A stretch of DNA of 6,767 nucleotides from Rhizobiaceae bacterium (GTDB lineage: Bacteria; Pseudomonadota; Alphaproteobacteria; Rhizobiales; Rhizobiaceae), in the NCBI GenBank assembly GCA_004299545.1, contig SCRB01000530.1:1-6767 (forward strand), given 5' to 3'. Below, one piece after another: positions 1-6,572 of the stretch (its first letter is position 1; every line of letters starts with the position of its first letter). Position numbers and translations under genes: made by a program. The notes under the pieces were generated by a model. It was not told the origin of the DNA. It searched no databases and saw only the letters and a program-made list of their open reading frames with translations.

Positions 1-2
1 AC

Positions 3-2258
3 GAGCGCATCGAGCCAAGCTTCGATGGGCCGTCGCGCAAGCGCGCCGACGAGGGCCTTTCGGTAAGCGAGGAGGATCGTGTCATGCCCGCTGGCCGTCG
101 CAAGGCACCTGCCAGAACGAAAGCGTCTTCCGGCCGCCGCAGGCGCTCCCGGCCGCGGCGGGGCTTTCTCGGCTTCGTCACGCGAGCGTTCTACTGGTCC
201 TTCGTTCTGGCGATCTGGGGCGGCATCGCCGGTGCCTGCGTCGTCGCCTATTACGGGGCCAAGATGCCGAGCGCGACGACATGGGCCATCCCTGACCGGC
301 CGCCCAATGTCAGGATCGTCTCGGTCGACGACAAGCTGATCGGCAATCGCGGCCTGACCGGCGGCGAATCGCTCAGTCTCGGCGAGATGTCGCCCTACAT
401 CCCGAAGGCGATCGTCGCCATCGAGGACAGGCGCTTCTATTCCCATTTCGGCATCGACCCGATCGGTCTCGCGCGGGCGATGTTCACCAATCTCGTCGAA
501 CGTCATGTTTCCGAGGGCGGCTCGACGCTGACGCAGCAGCTAGCCAAGAACCTCTTCCTCACGCCCGAGCGTACGGTCGAGCGCAAGGTGCAGGAGGTGC
601 TCCTGGCGCTTTGGCTGGAACACAAATTCACCAAGGACCAGATCCTCGATATGTATTTGAACCGGGTCTATTTCGGTTCCGGCGCCTATGGGGTGGAGGC
701 GGCGTCTCGCCGCTATTTCGGCAAGTCCGCGCGCGACGACACGCTGGCCGAAGCGGCGCTGCTTGCCGGCCTCGTCAAGGCGCCGTCCCGGCTCTCGCCG
801 GCGCATGACCCGAAGGCGGCATGGGCGCGCGCGCAGGTCGTTCTGCAGGCCATGTACGATCAGGGTATGATCGACAAGACGCAACTCGCGACGGCGATGA
901 AGCAGCCGGCTTCGCGCGCGCCCGCCTACTGGACCGGTTCGCAGAACTATGTCGCCGATCAGGTGATGAAGGAACTGCCCGGCCTGATCGGCCAGGTCAA
1001 CACGGATATCGTCGTCCACACGACTGTCGATCTCGACCTGCAAAAGGTTGCGCAGAAGTCGATCCACAGCCTGATTGCGAAATATGGTGCCAAGCGCCAT
1101 GTCAGCCAGGCGGCGCTCGTCTCGATCGACAATACCGGCGCGGTCCGCGCCCTGATCGGCGGTACCGATTATGCGTCGAGCCAGTACGACCGTGCTTCTG
1201 AAGCGAAACGGCAGCCGGGCTCGGCCTTCAAGCCCTTCGTCTACACCGCCGCGATGGAGGCCGGCCGCACCCCCGACAGCATCCGCAACGACGCGCCGGT
1301 CAAGATCGGCAAATGGACGCCGGCGAATTATGGCGGGGAATATTTCGGCCGCGTTACCCTTGCCGAGGCGCTGGCGCGCTCGCTCAATTCCGTCGCCGCA
1401 CAGCTTGTCATGGAGGTCGGGCCGCAGACCGTGGTGAGCGTCGCGCACAGGCTCGGCATCCAGTCCAACCTCGATGCCAATTATTCGATCGCGCTTGGAA
1501 CATCCGTGGTGACGCCGCTGGAACTCACGGCCGCCTACGTGCCCTTCGCCAATGGCGGCTTCAAGCCAACGGTGCATTTCGTCCAGAGCATCACCACGAC
1601 AAGCGGGAAAGTACTCTACAAATTTCCCGACAAGCCGGAACCACGCGTGCTGAAGCCCGAGATCGTCGGCGAGATGAACGCGATGATGAAGCAGACCATC
1701 CTGCACGGAACCGCGCGGCGGGCCGGGTTCGGCTGGCCGGCGGCCGGCAAGACAGGCACGAGCCAGGATTATCGCGATGCGTGGTTCCTCGGCTATACGG
1801 CCAATCTGACGACAGGCGTGTGGTTCGGCAATGACGACAATTCACCGATGAAAGGCGTGACCGGCGGCTTCCTGCCGGCGATGGCCTGGCACGACTTCAT
1901 GGCGGCGGCGCATAAGGGCGTACCGGTCAGAGATCTGCCCGGCGATTGGCATTCCGCGCCGAACAACACGGTTCCGGCCGTGGCGGTCAACGAGGATGAG
2001 GATCAGTCGCCGCAGAACGGAAATCCCTCCGTCCCCTCATTGTTCAACCGCAGCCCCCCCGCCGATGGGGCTATCCCCGCCGCGCACGCACCACGGCCGC
2101 CGGCTGACCTGACCTCGCATGCGGACGGCAACGACAGCGGCAGGGACGTCACCGCTTCGACGAGCGGCCCCGTTCCTCCCGAAGACGTCGGGGGCGGCGC
2201 GCGGCAGCGCTACAGACACGCCTCGATCCTGGACATCATTCTCGGCCGAAGCGAATAG
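3..2258 (+). CDS. Class A penicillin-binding protein (PBP1A family), bifunctional glycosyltransferase/transpeptidase; 5' end probably outside the window
   Basis: Membrane-anchored enzyme that polymerises lipid II glycan strands and cross-links their peptides in the periplasm. Numbering from the ATG at 84: an Arg/Lys-rich cytoplasmic tail (1-27) and one membrane segment (about 30-57). The GT51 domain follows with EDRRFYSH (catalytic Glu114), GGSTLTQQ (145-152), RKVQE (167-171) and MYLN (190-193). The transpeptidase domain has SAFK (nucleophile Ser380, Lys383), SLN (433-435) and KTGTS (556-560). All key residues are present. The last 85 or so residues are Pro/Asp/Gly-rich and end in a short hydrophobic stretch, ILDIILG. 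The frame has no stop back to the left edge, and the upstream codons read like coding sequence (including RIEPSFDG) with GC-rich third positions, so translation probably begins before the window. The alternative is ATG 84, preceded by GAGGAGG at 69-75, which gives 724 residues. Family assignment is firm; the exact start is not. Confidence 0.93.
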   Translation, partial: ERIEPSFDGPSRKRADEGLSVSEEDRVMPAGRRKAPARTKASSGRRRRSRPRRGFLGFVTRAFYWSFVLAIWGGIAGACVVAYYGAKMPSATTWAIPDRPPNVRIVSVDDKLIGNRGLTGGESLSLGEMSPYIPKAIVAIEDRRFYSHFGIDPIGLARAMFTNLVERHVSEGGSTLTQQLAKNLFLTPERTVERKVQEVLLALWLEHKFTKDQILDMYLNRVYFGSGAYGVEAASRRYFGKSARDDTLAEAALLAGLVKAPSRLSPAHDPKAAWARAQVVLQAMYDQGMIDKTQLATAMKQPASRAPAYWTGSQNYVADQVMKELPGLIGQVNTDIVVHTTVDLDLQKVAQKSIHSLIAKYGAKRHVSQAALVSIDNTGAVRALIGGTDYASSQYDRASEAKRQPGSAFKPFVYTAAMEAGRTPDSIRNDAPVKIGKWTPANYGGEYFGRVTLAEALARSLNSVAAQLVMEVGPQTVVSVAHRLGIQSNLDANYSIALGTSVVTPLELTAAYVPFANGGFKPTVHFVQSITTTSGKVLYKFPDKPEPRVLKPEIVGEMNAMMKQTILHGTARRAGFGWPAAGKTGTSQDYRDAWFLGYTANLTTGVWFGNDDNSPMKGVTGGFLPAMAWHDFMAAAHKGVPVRDLPGDWHSAPNNTVPAVAVNEDEDQSPQNGNPSVPSLFNRSPPADGAIPAAHAPRPPADLTSHADGNDSGRDVTASTSGPVPPEDVGGGARQRYRHASILDIILGRSE

Positions 2259-2292
2259 ACGCTCCGGCGACCGGCCGCCTATCCGGAATGAA

Positions 2293-2307
2293 CGTGCCTG
2301 CGGCACG
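2293..2307. repeat. Short perfect stem-loop between the PBP and SDR genes
   Basis: CGTGCC, a three-base loop TGC, then GGCACG form a perfect 6-bp hairpin 35 bases after the PBP stop codon. There is no T-run after it, so it is not a textbook intrinsic terminator. It could stabilise the 3' end of the PBP message or attenuate transcription into the SDR gene, or be chance in GC-rich DNA. No clear sigma-70 promoter is visible in the 103-base gap. Confidence 0.3.
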
Positions 2308-2348
2308 CGGCCCCCTCGCCAGAACGCCGACGCTCGTCTACATAGGAC

Positions 2349-2355
2349 GGGGAGA
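2349..2355 (+). promoter_or_regulatory. Ribosome binding site that fixes the SDR start
   Basis: GGGGAGA lies 6 bases before ATG 2362. The frame is open further upstream, back to an ATG at 2119 inside the PBP gene, but this site and the start of SDR homology right after 2362 select the downstream ATG. Confidence 0.6.
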
Positions 2356-2361
2356 AACAAG

Positions 2362-3111
2362 ATGGCCGAGACCGACACCCGCAAGACCCTCGTGCTGACC
2401 GGCGCGAGCCGCGGCATCGGCCACGCCACGGTCAAGCGCTTTTCCCGCGAAGGCTGGCGCGTCATCACCTGTTCCAGGCAAAACTTTGCCGAGAACTGCC
2501 CATGGCCGGCAGGCCCCGAGGACCATATCAAGGTCGACCTTTCCAGCCAGGAGGATGTCGGCATCGCCATCGCCGAGATCAGGCACCGGCTGGAGGCGAA
2601 TGGCGACCAGTTGCATGCGCTCGTCAACAATGCCGCCATCTCGCCCAAGCGCGACCAGGGCAGCCGCCTCAATTCGCTGGAAACGCCGATGCAACTGTGG
2701 CGCGATGTCTTCCAGGTCAATTTCTTCGCGCCGATCATGCTGGCGCGCGGGCTTTTCAGGGAACTGACGACCGCCAGGGGATCGGTCGTCAACGTCACCT
2801 CGATTGCCGGCGGCCGGGTCCATCCCTTCGCCGGTACGGCCTATGCCACCTCCAAGGCCGCCCTCGCCTCGTTGACGCGCGAGATGGCGGCCGATTTCGG
2901 CCCGCACGGTGTGCGCGTCAACGCCATCGCGCCGGGCGAGATCGACACCGCGATCCTGTCGCCGGGAACGGATAAGATCGTCGAGACCATCCCGCTTCGC
3001 CGCCTCGGCCAGACGGCGGAAGTCGCCGACATCATCTTCTTCCTCTGCTCGGGCCAGTCTTCCTATGTCACAGGCGCCGAAATCCACATCAATGGCGGTC
3101 AGCACGTGTGA
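2362..3111 (+). CDS. Classical short-chain dehydrogenase/reductase (SDR), FabG-like
   Basis: Cytosolic NAD(P)-dependent oxidoreductase of 249 residues, the usual length for classical SDRs. Visible features are the Rossmann glycine motif TGASRGIG (13-20), Asp59 after the third strand, VNNAA (88-92), the tetrad residues Asn120, Ser147, Tyr161 and Lys165 (YATSK), the APGEIDT loop (190-196), and a C-terminal end with VTGAEIHINGG. Arg39 after the second strand would favour NADP(H); that is an inference from family rules. Ser147 is 14 residues before Tyr161, where 13 is common, suggesting a one-residue insertion in the active-site loop. The start at 2362 is chosen from the ribosome binding site and from where homology begins; a longer in-frame reading would add a low-quality tail. 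The substrate cannot be told from sequence. The gene faces the MarR-ended operon, so it may be an independent unit, read through from the PBP gene, or a pathway partner. Confidence 0.9.
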   Translation: MAETDTRKTLVLTGASRGIGHATVKRFSREGWRVITCSRQNFAENCPWPAGPEDHIKVDLSSQEDVGIAIAEIRHRLEANGDQLHALVNNAAISPKRDQGSRLNSLETPMQLWRDVFQVNFFAPIMLARGLFRELTTARGSVVNVTSIAGGRVHPFAGTAYATSKAALASLTREMAADFGPHGVRVNAIAPGEIDTAILSPGTDKIVETIPLRRLGQTAEVADIIFFLCSGQSSYVTGAEIHINGGQHV

Positions 3112-3127
3112 GGCGGATTGCCCTCAC
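3108..3127. terminator. Candidate bidirectional terminator hairpin between convergent genes
   Basis: GTGAGG (3108-3113) and CCTCAC (3122-3127) are perfect inverted arms around an 8-base loop. The left arm holds the TGA of the SDR gene and the right arm holds the complement of the TGA of the MarR gene, so one stem serves both messages. The stem is only 6 bp and neither side has a clear T-run, so termination is plausible from position but not proven. Confidence 0.35.
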
Positions 3128-3564
3128 GTCAGCTTCGCCAGGAGCCTGAGCAGCGTCGCGGCCTCGCGCCCGGTGAGAGGCGCGAGCGTCTCCTCGGTGA
3201 TCATTGCGGCTGCCGGGAGCAAACCGCCGACGAGCGCGCGGCCCTCTTCGGTGAGGCTGACGATGATGCGGCGGCGATCCTCGCTATCGGGCGACAAGGC
3301 GACCAGACCGCGCGCATTCAGCCTGTCGATCACGCCCTTGATCGTCGCCGCATCCATCGCGACCATGACGCCGAGCTGATTCTGCGACGTGGGGCCGACT
3401 TTTCCGAGTTTGGCAAGAGCGGCGAATTGCGGCGGCGTCAGATCCGAAATGCGCTTTGCGAAGAGCGCCACATGCCGCTGGTTCGCCTTGCGCAGCAAAA
3501 AACCGATCTGCCGATCAAGTTCATAAGTTTCCTCGGCCGAGGCAGGCTTTCGCCCATCCGTCAT
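3124..3564 (-). CDS. MarR-family transcriptional regulator, last gene of the operon
   Basis: Dimeric winged-helix DNA-binding protein of 146 residues, typical MarR length. The N-terminal helix (about 13-40) would form the dimer interface. The DNA-binding helices run from about 59 to 88 (TSQNQLGVMVAMDAATIKGV, then RLNARGLV), followed by the wing with DSEDRRRIIVSLTEEG (93-108), where the Asp/Arg pattern is the MarR signature. The C-terminal helix (about 129-145) closes the dimer domain. Its ATG overlaps the TGA of the upstream AA_synth gene in an ATGA junction, and GAGGA lies 9 bases before the start. MarR proteins in catabolic clusters are commonly repressors released by the pathway substrate or an intermediate, as NicR is for 6-hydroxynicotinate in Pseudomonas putida. 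A like role here is an inference from context. Because it is the promoter-distal gene of the operon it may control, it would be under autoregulation. Confidence 0.93.
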   Translation of the reverse strand: MTDGRKPASAEETYELDRQIGFLLRKANQRHVALFAKRISDLTPPQFAALAKLGKVGPTSQNQLGVMVAMDAATIKGVIDRLNARGLVALSPDSEDRRRIIVSLTEEGRALVGGLLPAAAMITEETLAPLTGREAATLLRLLAKLT

Positions 3565-4142
3565 CGAAGGCCGTCCTCGCCCTTCACGTCAGCGGTGGCA
3601 AGGCCGCCCATGCGGTTGTGGACGCGCGGACCGCAGGCCATGATCAAACAGAACAGAATCTCGTCGGGGCGCGGCCCGTCCGGCATCGAAACGGTCATCG
3701 CGTCGAAATGGCTGCGCACGTAGGCTGCGTTGACATGACCGATGGGAATGTCGAGGGAAGCGCCGAACGCGCCGACCTTTATCGCCGATGGCACGATCGC
3801 CTTCGCCTTACCCAACCGGTCGCGCATCGCATAGCCCCCCGGAACGTGCCAGAGCGCGCCATGCTCGATCTCGCCCCCCGTGCCCACGATCGCGCCCTTG
3901 CCGTAACCGTCGATGGCGCCGATACCGCCGAGAGCGGCGATGACCCTGTCGGTCAGCATCAGGCCGAGCGGCTTCAGAGCCTCCATGCCGGCTTGCAGTT
4001 CCTCGACATATCTTCCGGCAAAGGGGTTGCGCACAAGCGCCATCGCCGCCGCCCTGCGGCGCGGTTCGGCCGGCGCCGGGCCGCCCTCATGCAGGATCTC
4101 CTCAGTCAGGACGGAAATGCGGCGGATCGGAAATTCAGGCAT
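3561..4142 (-). CDS. AA_synth (DUF1185) family protein, function unproven
   Basis: A 193-residue soluble protein of the family named 'amino acid synthesis' (PF06684). That name reflects a guess and no reaction is established. Visible conserved-looking blocks are GGIGAIDGYGKGAIVG (72-87), GEIEHGALWH (90-99, with Glu91, Glu93 and His94), GKAKAIVPS (111-119), GHVNAAYVRSHFD (135-147) and GPRVHNRMGGL (171-181). There is no signal peptide or membrane segment. A structure of a Bordetella member is known to me as having a chorismate-mutase-like trimeric fold, recalled rather than checked. ATG 4142 is preferred over ATG 4184 because AGGGAG sits 7 bases before it and the longer form adds 14 residues lying inside the UPF0280 gene. 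The start overlaps the UPF0280 stop by 8 bases and the end overlaps the MarR start by 4. Context suggests a step in, or support of, N-heterocycle breakdown. Confidence 0.85.
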   Translation of the reverse strand: MPEFPIRRISVLTEEILHEGGPAPAEPRRRAAAMALVRNPFAGRYVEELQAGMEALKPLGLMLTDRVIAALGGIGAIDGYGKGAIVGTGGEIEHGALWHVPGGYAMRDRLGKAKAIVPSAIKVGAFGASLDIPIGHVNAAYVRSHFDAMTVSMPDGPRPDEILFCLIMACGPRVHNRMGGLATADVKGEDGLR

Positions 4143-5043
4143 GATGTAGCTCCCTGTAAGATTCGATGGGGCGGCACTCGACATTGCTTAAGAGCGCAAG
4201 CTTGCGAGACAGGAGTTCACCGCTCATGCGGACCTCGCCGTTGAGAAACAACGCCGCGGCTTCGATCAGCCCGCGCCGGCGATAGGCTTCCGCAACGGCC
4301 AGCCCGCGCTCCAGCGCTTCGGCGATTTCGTGCTTTTCGAGCAAGCCCACTTCCGTCGTCACCAGCCGCTCGCCGAGATCGCTCTCAGGTGCGAGATCGT
4401 GAGCGGGTTCGCGCCTGATCGAAGGGTGCCCCGGCAGATCGACGGCATTGGCGATCAGCGTCGCGGCGACATCCGCCGTCGCGCCGTCGTGTCCCAGCAC
4501 TGTCACCGCATCGGCGATGCCGAGCGAGAAGCTGCGGCCGCGCCAACCGCTGGTGGCGATGCCGCGCACAGGGTCTTCGGCGCCGATTTCCACGCGGTCG
4601 GCGAACCCGTTGCCGGTGCCGGCGATCGCCGCTTTCATCGACTGGCCGGGCGCAAGATATATGGCGACGTCGCCACCGTCATTGACATAGGCGCGGTCGA
4701 GTTTTCGGCCCTCTGTCATTGCCACCAGCATCTCGTCGGCGACCGAACCGGCGACCGCCGCCATCGGCGTGACGAACATTTCCGAAAAGCGGCAGGCGGC
4801 TTCCTCCATACGGCGCGCGGTCGGGCCGGCGAAGGGACGGGGCTTCCGTTTCGAGGGCCGGCGCAGACCGGGAAGCTCGGCGACCAGTTCCTCCAGTATC
4901 GTTTCGAACCGTCTTGCCGCCCGATGGTAGGCCGCTTCGACCTCTTCGGGCGCACCGAAAGCCTCCACCACGAGGTCGATCGGGCCATGGTTCATATGCA
5001 GCCGCCTGCCGTCCGGCAGCCATGCGATTTGCGGGCCGTTCAT
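4135..5043 (-). CDS. UPF0280 family protein (ApbE-like superfamily), possible flavin transferase
   Basis: A 302-residue cytosolic protein of the UPF0280 group (COG2122), related to the FAD:protein FMN transferase ApbE. Motifs that recall ApbE appear in the right order: FVTPMAAVAGSVAD (90-103), VNDGGDVA (120-127), GIATSG (161-166), IADAVTVL (176-183) and TADVAATLIANA (189-200). Asp191 corresponds by position to the metal-binding Asp in the ApbE ADALATAL motif; this is my alignment by eye. The N-terminus has no lipobox or signal peptide, unlike many periplasmic ApbE proteins, so it should act in the cytoplasm. A basic linker (61-70) separates an N-terminal helical part from the core. The ATG overlaps the TGA of the reductase gene (ATGA), with AGGTGAGG just upstream. 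No enzyme activity is established for this group as far as I know; members in methanogens have been linked to sulfur assimilation. Flavinylation of the neighbouring reductase is a context-based guess. Confidence 0.88.
   Translation of the reverse strand: MNGPQIAWLPDGRRLHMNHGPIDLVVEAFGAPEEVEAAYHRAARRFETILEELVAELPGLRRPSKRKPRPFAGPTARRMEEAACRFSEMFVTPMAAVAGSVADEMLVAMTEGRKLDRAYVNDGGDVAIYLAPGQSMKAAIAGTGNGFADRVEIGAEDPVRGIATSGWRGRSFSLGIADAVTVLGHDGATADVAATLIANAVDLPGHPSIRREPAHDLAPESDLGERLVTTEVGLLEKHEIAEALERGLAVAEAYRRRGLIEAAALFLNGEVRMSGELLSRKLALLSNVECRPIESYRELHHA
4150..4155 (-). promoter_or_regulatory. Ribosome binding site deciding the AA_synth start
   Basis: Read on the minus strand, AGGGAG lies 7 bases before ATG 4142, inside the end of the UPF0280 coding region. 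It supports the short start over the in-frame ATG at 4184. Confidence 0.65.
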
Positions 5044-6572
5044 GCCTCACCTGGCAGGCGGCGCAACTGCCTGAGCGGCGGCCAGGGATTGCCTGCCGGC
5101 GCGTCGCGACCAAGACGTGGATTGAGATATTCTCCGCCCTTCGCGATCACGTCCTCGACGCTGCGGATCGCGCCGACATGGCCGCCGATGCGCTCGTAAT
5201 CGTCGCGCCTGAGCGTGAATTCGATCGGTGCGACCAGTGCCGGCGTCGGCACCGAGCCGAAGGAATTTTCCGGCATCCGCCCGACATCCACCATCAGCGT
5301 GATGCCGCCGCCCGGCCAGACATAGACCGGCGCGCCGCCGCAGGTGACGTAGGTCTTGAGGCCGTGCACGGAGCGAGTCAGATGGACCGGGTTCTCCGTT
5401 ACCCCGGCGCGCAGGCTACCGCCGGCACCGCCGACGAAGAGCACGGTAGAGAGCGCCGGCTCGCAATTCTCCTCGATCAGATCGACGGATTTCCTCAGTC
5501 TTTCAGGAAACGGCTTTGCGACCGGCTTCAAATTCTCGTCGAGCTCGAAATAGGCGAACTGCTCGCCGGTGGTCGAGACCATCAGGAGCGAAAGACCGGG
5601 CCGCGCGCCCTTCTTCGCATTCCAGTCGCCGAGAATCTCGAGCGGATCGGCGATCAGCGTACCCCCCCAGCCGAGTCCCGGCTCGGAGACCTTGAAATAG
5701 CGGCCAGGCGTTGAACGCCGGCCGAGGATTTTGATGCCGGTCTCCTGCCAACCGATGACCTTGCCGGCCTGATGCTCGGAAACGACGCCGGTGATGTGGT
5801 CGTCCACCACCACCACCTCGTCGACCAGATCCTTCCATTGCGAAGCGAACATGCCGATCGTCGCCGAGCCGCAGCCGACGCGCATGCGGTTCTCCGCCTT
5901 GCCGTCGATGACCGGCGGCTGGCCGGACTGGACGACAAGGCTGGTGCCGCCGTCGATGGTCAGCTCGACCGGCTTGCGGTTGCAGAGATCGAGAAGCGCC
6001 TCGCAGGTGGCGCGCCCCTCGGCCTTGGAGCCGCCGGTCAGATGCGCGACCCCGCCGAGCGACAGCATCTGCGACCCATATTCGCCGGTGGTGACATGGC
6101 CGACCGCCTCGCCCTTTGCCCGCACGATCGCGGTCTCGTCGCCGACATGCCGGTCGGTATCGATCTTGATCTTTACGCCGCAATAGGAAAAAATACCTTC
6201 CGTCACCACGGTGACGAGGTCGACACCCTCGACTTCCTGGGCAACGATAAAGGGCGCCGGCTTGTAATCGGGGTAGGTCGTGCCGGCGCCGATGGCGCTG
6301 ACAAAGCGCCGGCCGTTCACGAGTTCGCCGTTCCATTTCTCGTCTCCGGCGAGGAAGGGCACCACCGTGCCGCCCGCCTCCTCCGTGTGTTCGAGAATGG
6401 TCAGCGGGTCCATGCGCACGATATGGCCGCCGACATTGCCATAGCGGTCACAGGCGCCGGTGCGACCCTCCGCAATGTAGCACATGACCGGGCAGGCGTC
6501 GCAGCGGATCTTGCCGCCGGCTTCCTTGGCACCTGGATCATGCGTCTCGAAGCGTTCGGAGAGTTCACTCAT
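5040..6572 (-). CDS. 6-hydroxynicotinate reductase-type iron-sulfur flavoprotein
   Basis: A 510-residue cytosolic protein matching proteins annotated as 6-hydroxynicotinate reductase, which reduce 6-hydroxynicotinate to 1,4,5,6-tetrahydro-6-oxonicotinate. Near the N-terminus, CDACPVMC followed by GACDRY gives Cys24, Cys27, Cys31 and Cys41 (CxxCxxxCx9C), a likely Fe-S site. Further cysteines are 131, 190, 197, 234, 370 and 411, ten in all. Glycine-rich stretches are VGCGSATIGMF (232-242), FVGGAGGSLRAGVTENP (379-395) and YVTCGGAPVYVWPGGGI (408-424), the last two being plausible cofactor or substrate loops. No signal peptide or membrane segment is seen. ATG 6572 is preferred over GTG 6578: it forms an ATGA overlap with the upstream molybdenum-hydroxylase stop and has GAGG 7 bases before it. 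The E. barkeri enzyme is known to carry covalent flavin plus one [2Fe-2S] and two [4Fe-4S] clusters. The family call is fairly sure; the substrate rests on annotation and context and could be another N-heterocycle. Confidence 0.82.
   Translation of the reverse strand: MSELSERFETHDPGAKEAGGKIRCDACPVMCYIAEGRTGACDRYGNVGGHIVRMDPLTILEHTEEAGGTVVPFLAGDEKWNGELVNGRRFVSAIGAGTTYPDYKPAPFIVAQEVEGVDLVTVVTEGIFSYCGVKIKIDTDRHVGDETAIVRAKGEAVGHVTTGEYGSQMLSLGGVAHLTGGSKAEGRATCEALLDLCNRKPVELTIDGGTSLVVQSGQPPVIDGKAENRMRVGCGSATIGMFASQWKDLVDEVVVVDDHITGVVSEHQAGKVIGWQETGIKILGRRSTPGRYFKVSEPGLGWGGTLIADPLEILGDWNAKKGARPGLSLLMVSTTGEQFAYFELDENLKPVAKPFPERLRKSVDLIEENCEPALSTVLFVGGAGGSLRAGVTENPVHLTRSVHGLKTYVTCGGAPVYVWPGGGITLMVDVGRMPENSFGSVPTPALVAPIEFTLRRDDYERIGGHVGAIRSVEDVIAKGGEYLNPRLGRDAPAGNPWPPLRQLRRLPGEA

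Noticed and set aside
540..1706. 388-codon open frame on the minus strand
   Set aside because: It lies wholly antisense to the glycosyltransferase and transpeptidase domains, whose motifs are all intact. The protein is Arg/His/Asp-rich without recognisable domains, as expected of a shadow frame in GC-rich coding DNA.
2119..2361. N-terminal extension of the SDR frame starting inside the PBP gene
   Set aside because: The added 81 residues are low-complexity, overlap the PBP C-terminus in another frame and lack SDR homology; a ribosome binding site marks ATG 2362.
2338..3105. 255-codon minus-strand frame opposite the SDR
   Set aside because: It is antisense to a clear SDR with full catalytic motifs and has no domain of its own.
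4143..4184. Upstream start giving a 207-residue AA_synth protein
   Set aside because: The extra 14 residues lie inside the UPF0280 gene and the better Shine-Dalgarno serves ATG 4142.
4330..5199. 289-codon plus-strand frame opposite UPF0280
   Set aside because: Composition is Arg/Gly/His-rich with no motif, while the minus strand has recognised family motifs and coupled starts.
5503..6336. 277-codon minus-strand frame inside the reductase gene
   Set aside because: It is an alternate frame of the reductase, extremely Arg-rich and without homology that I recognise.
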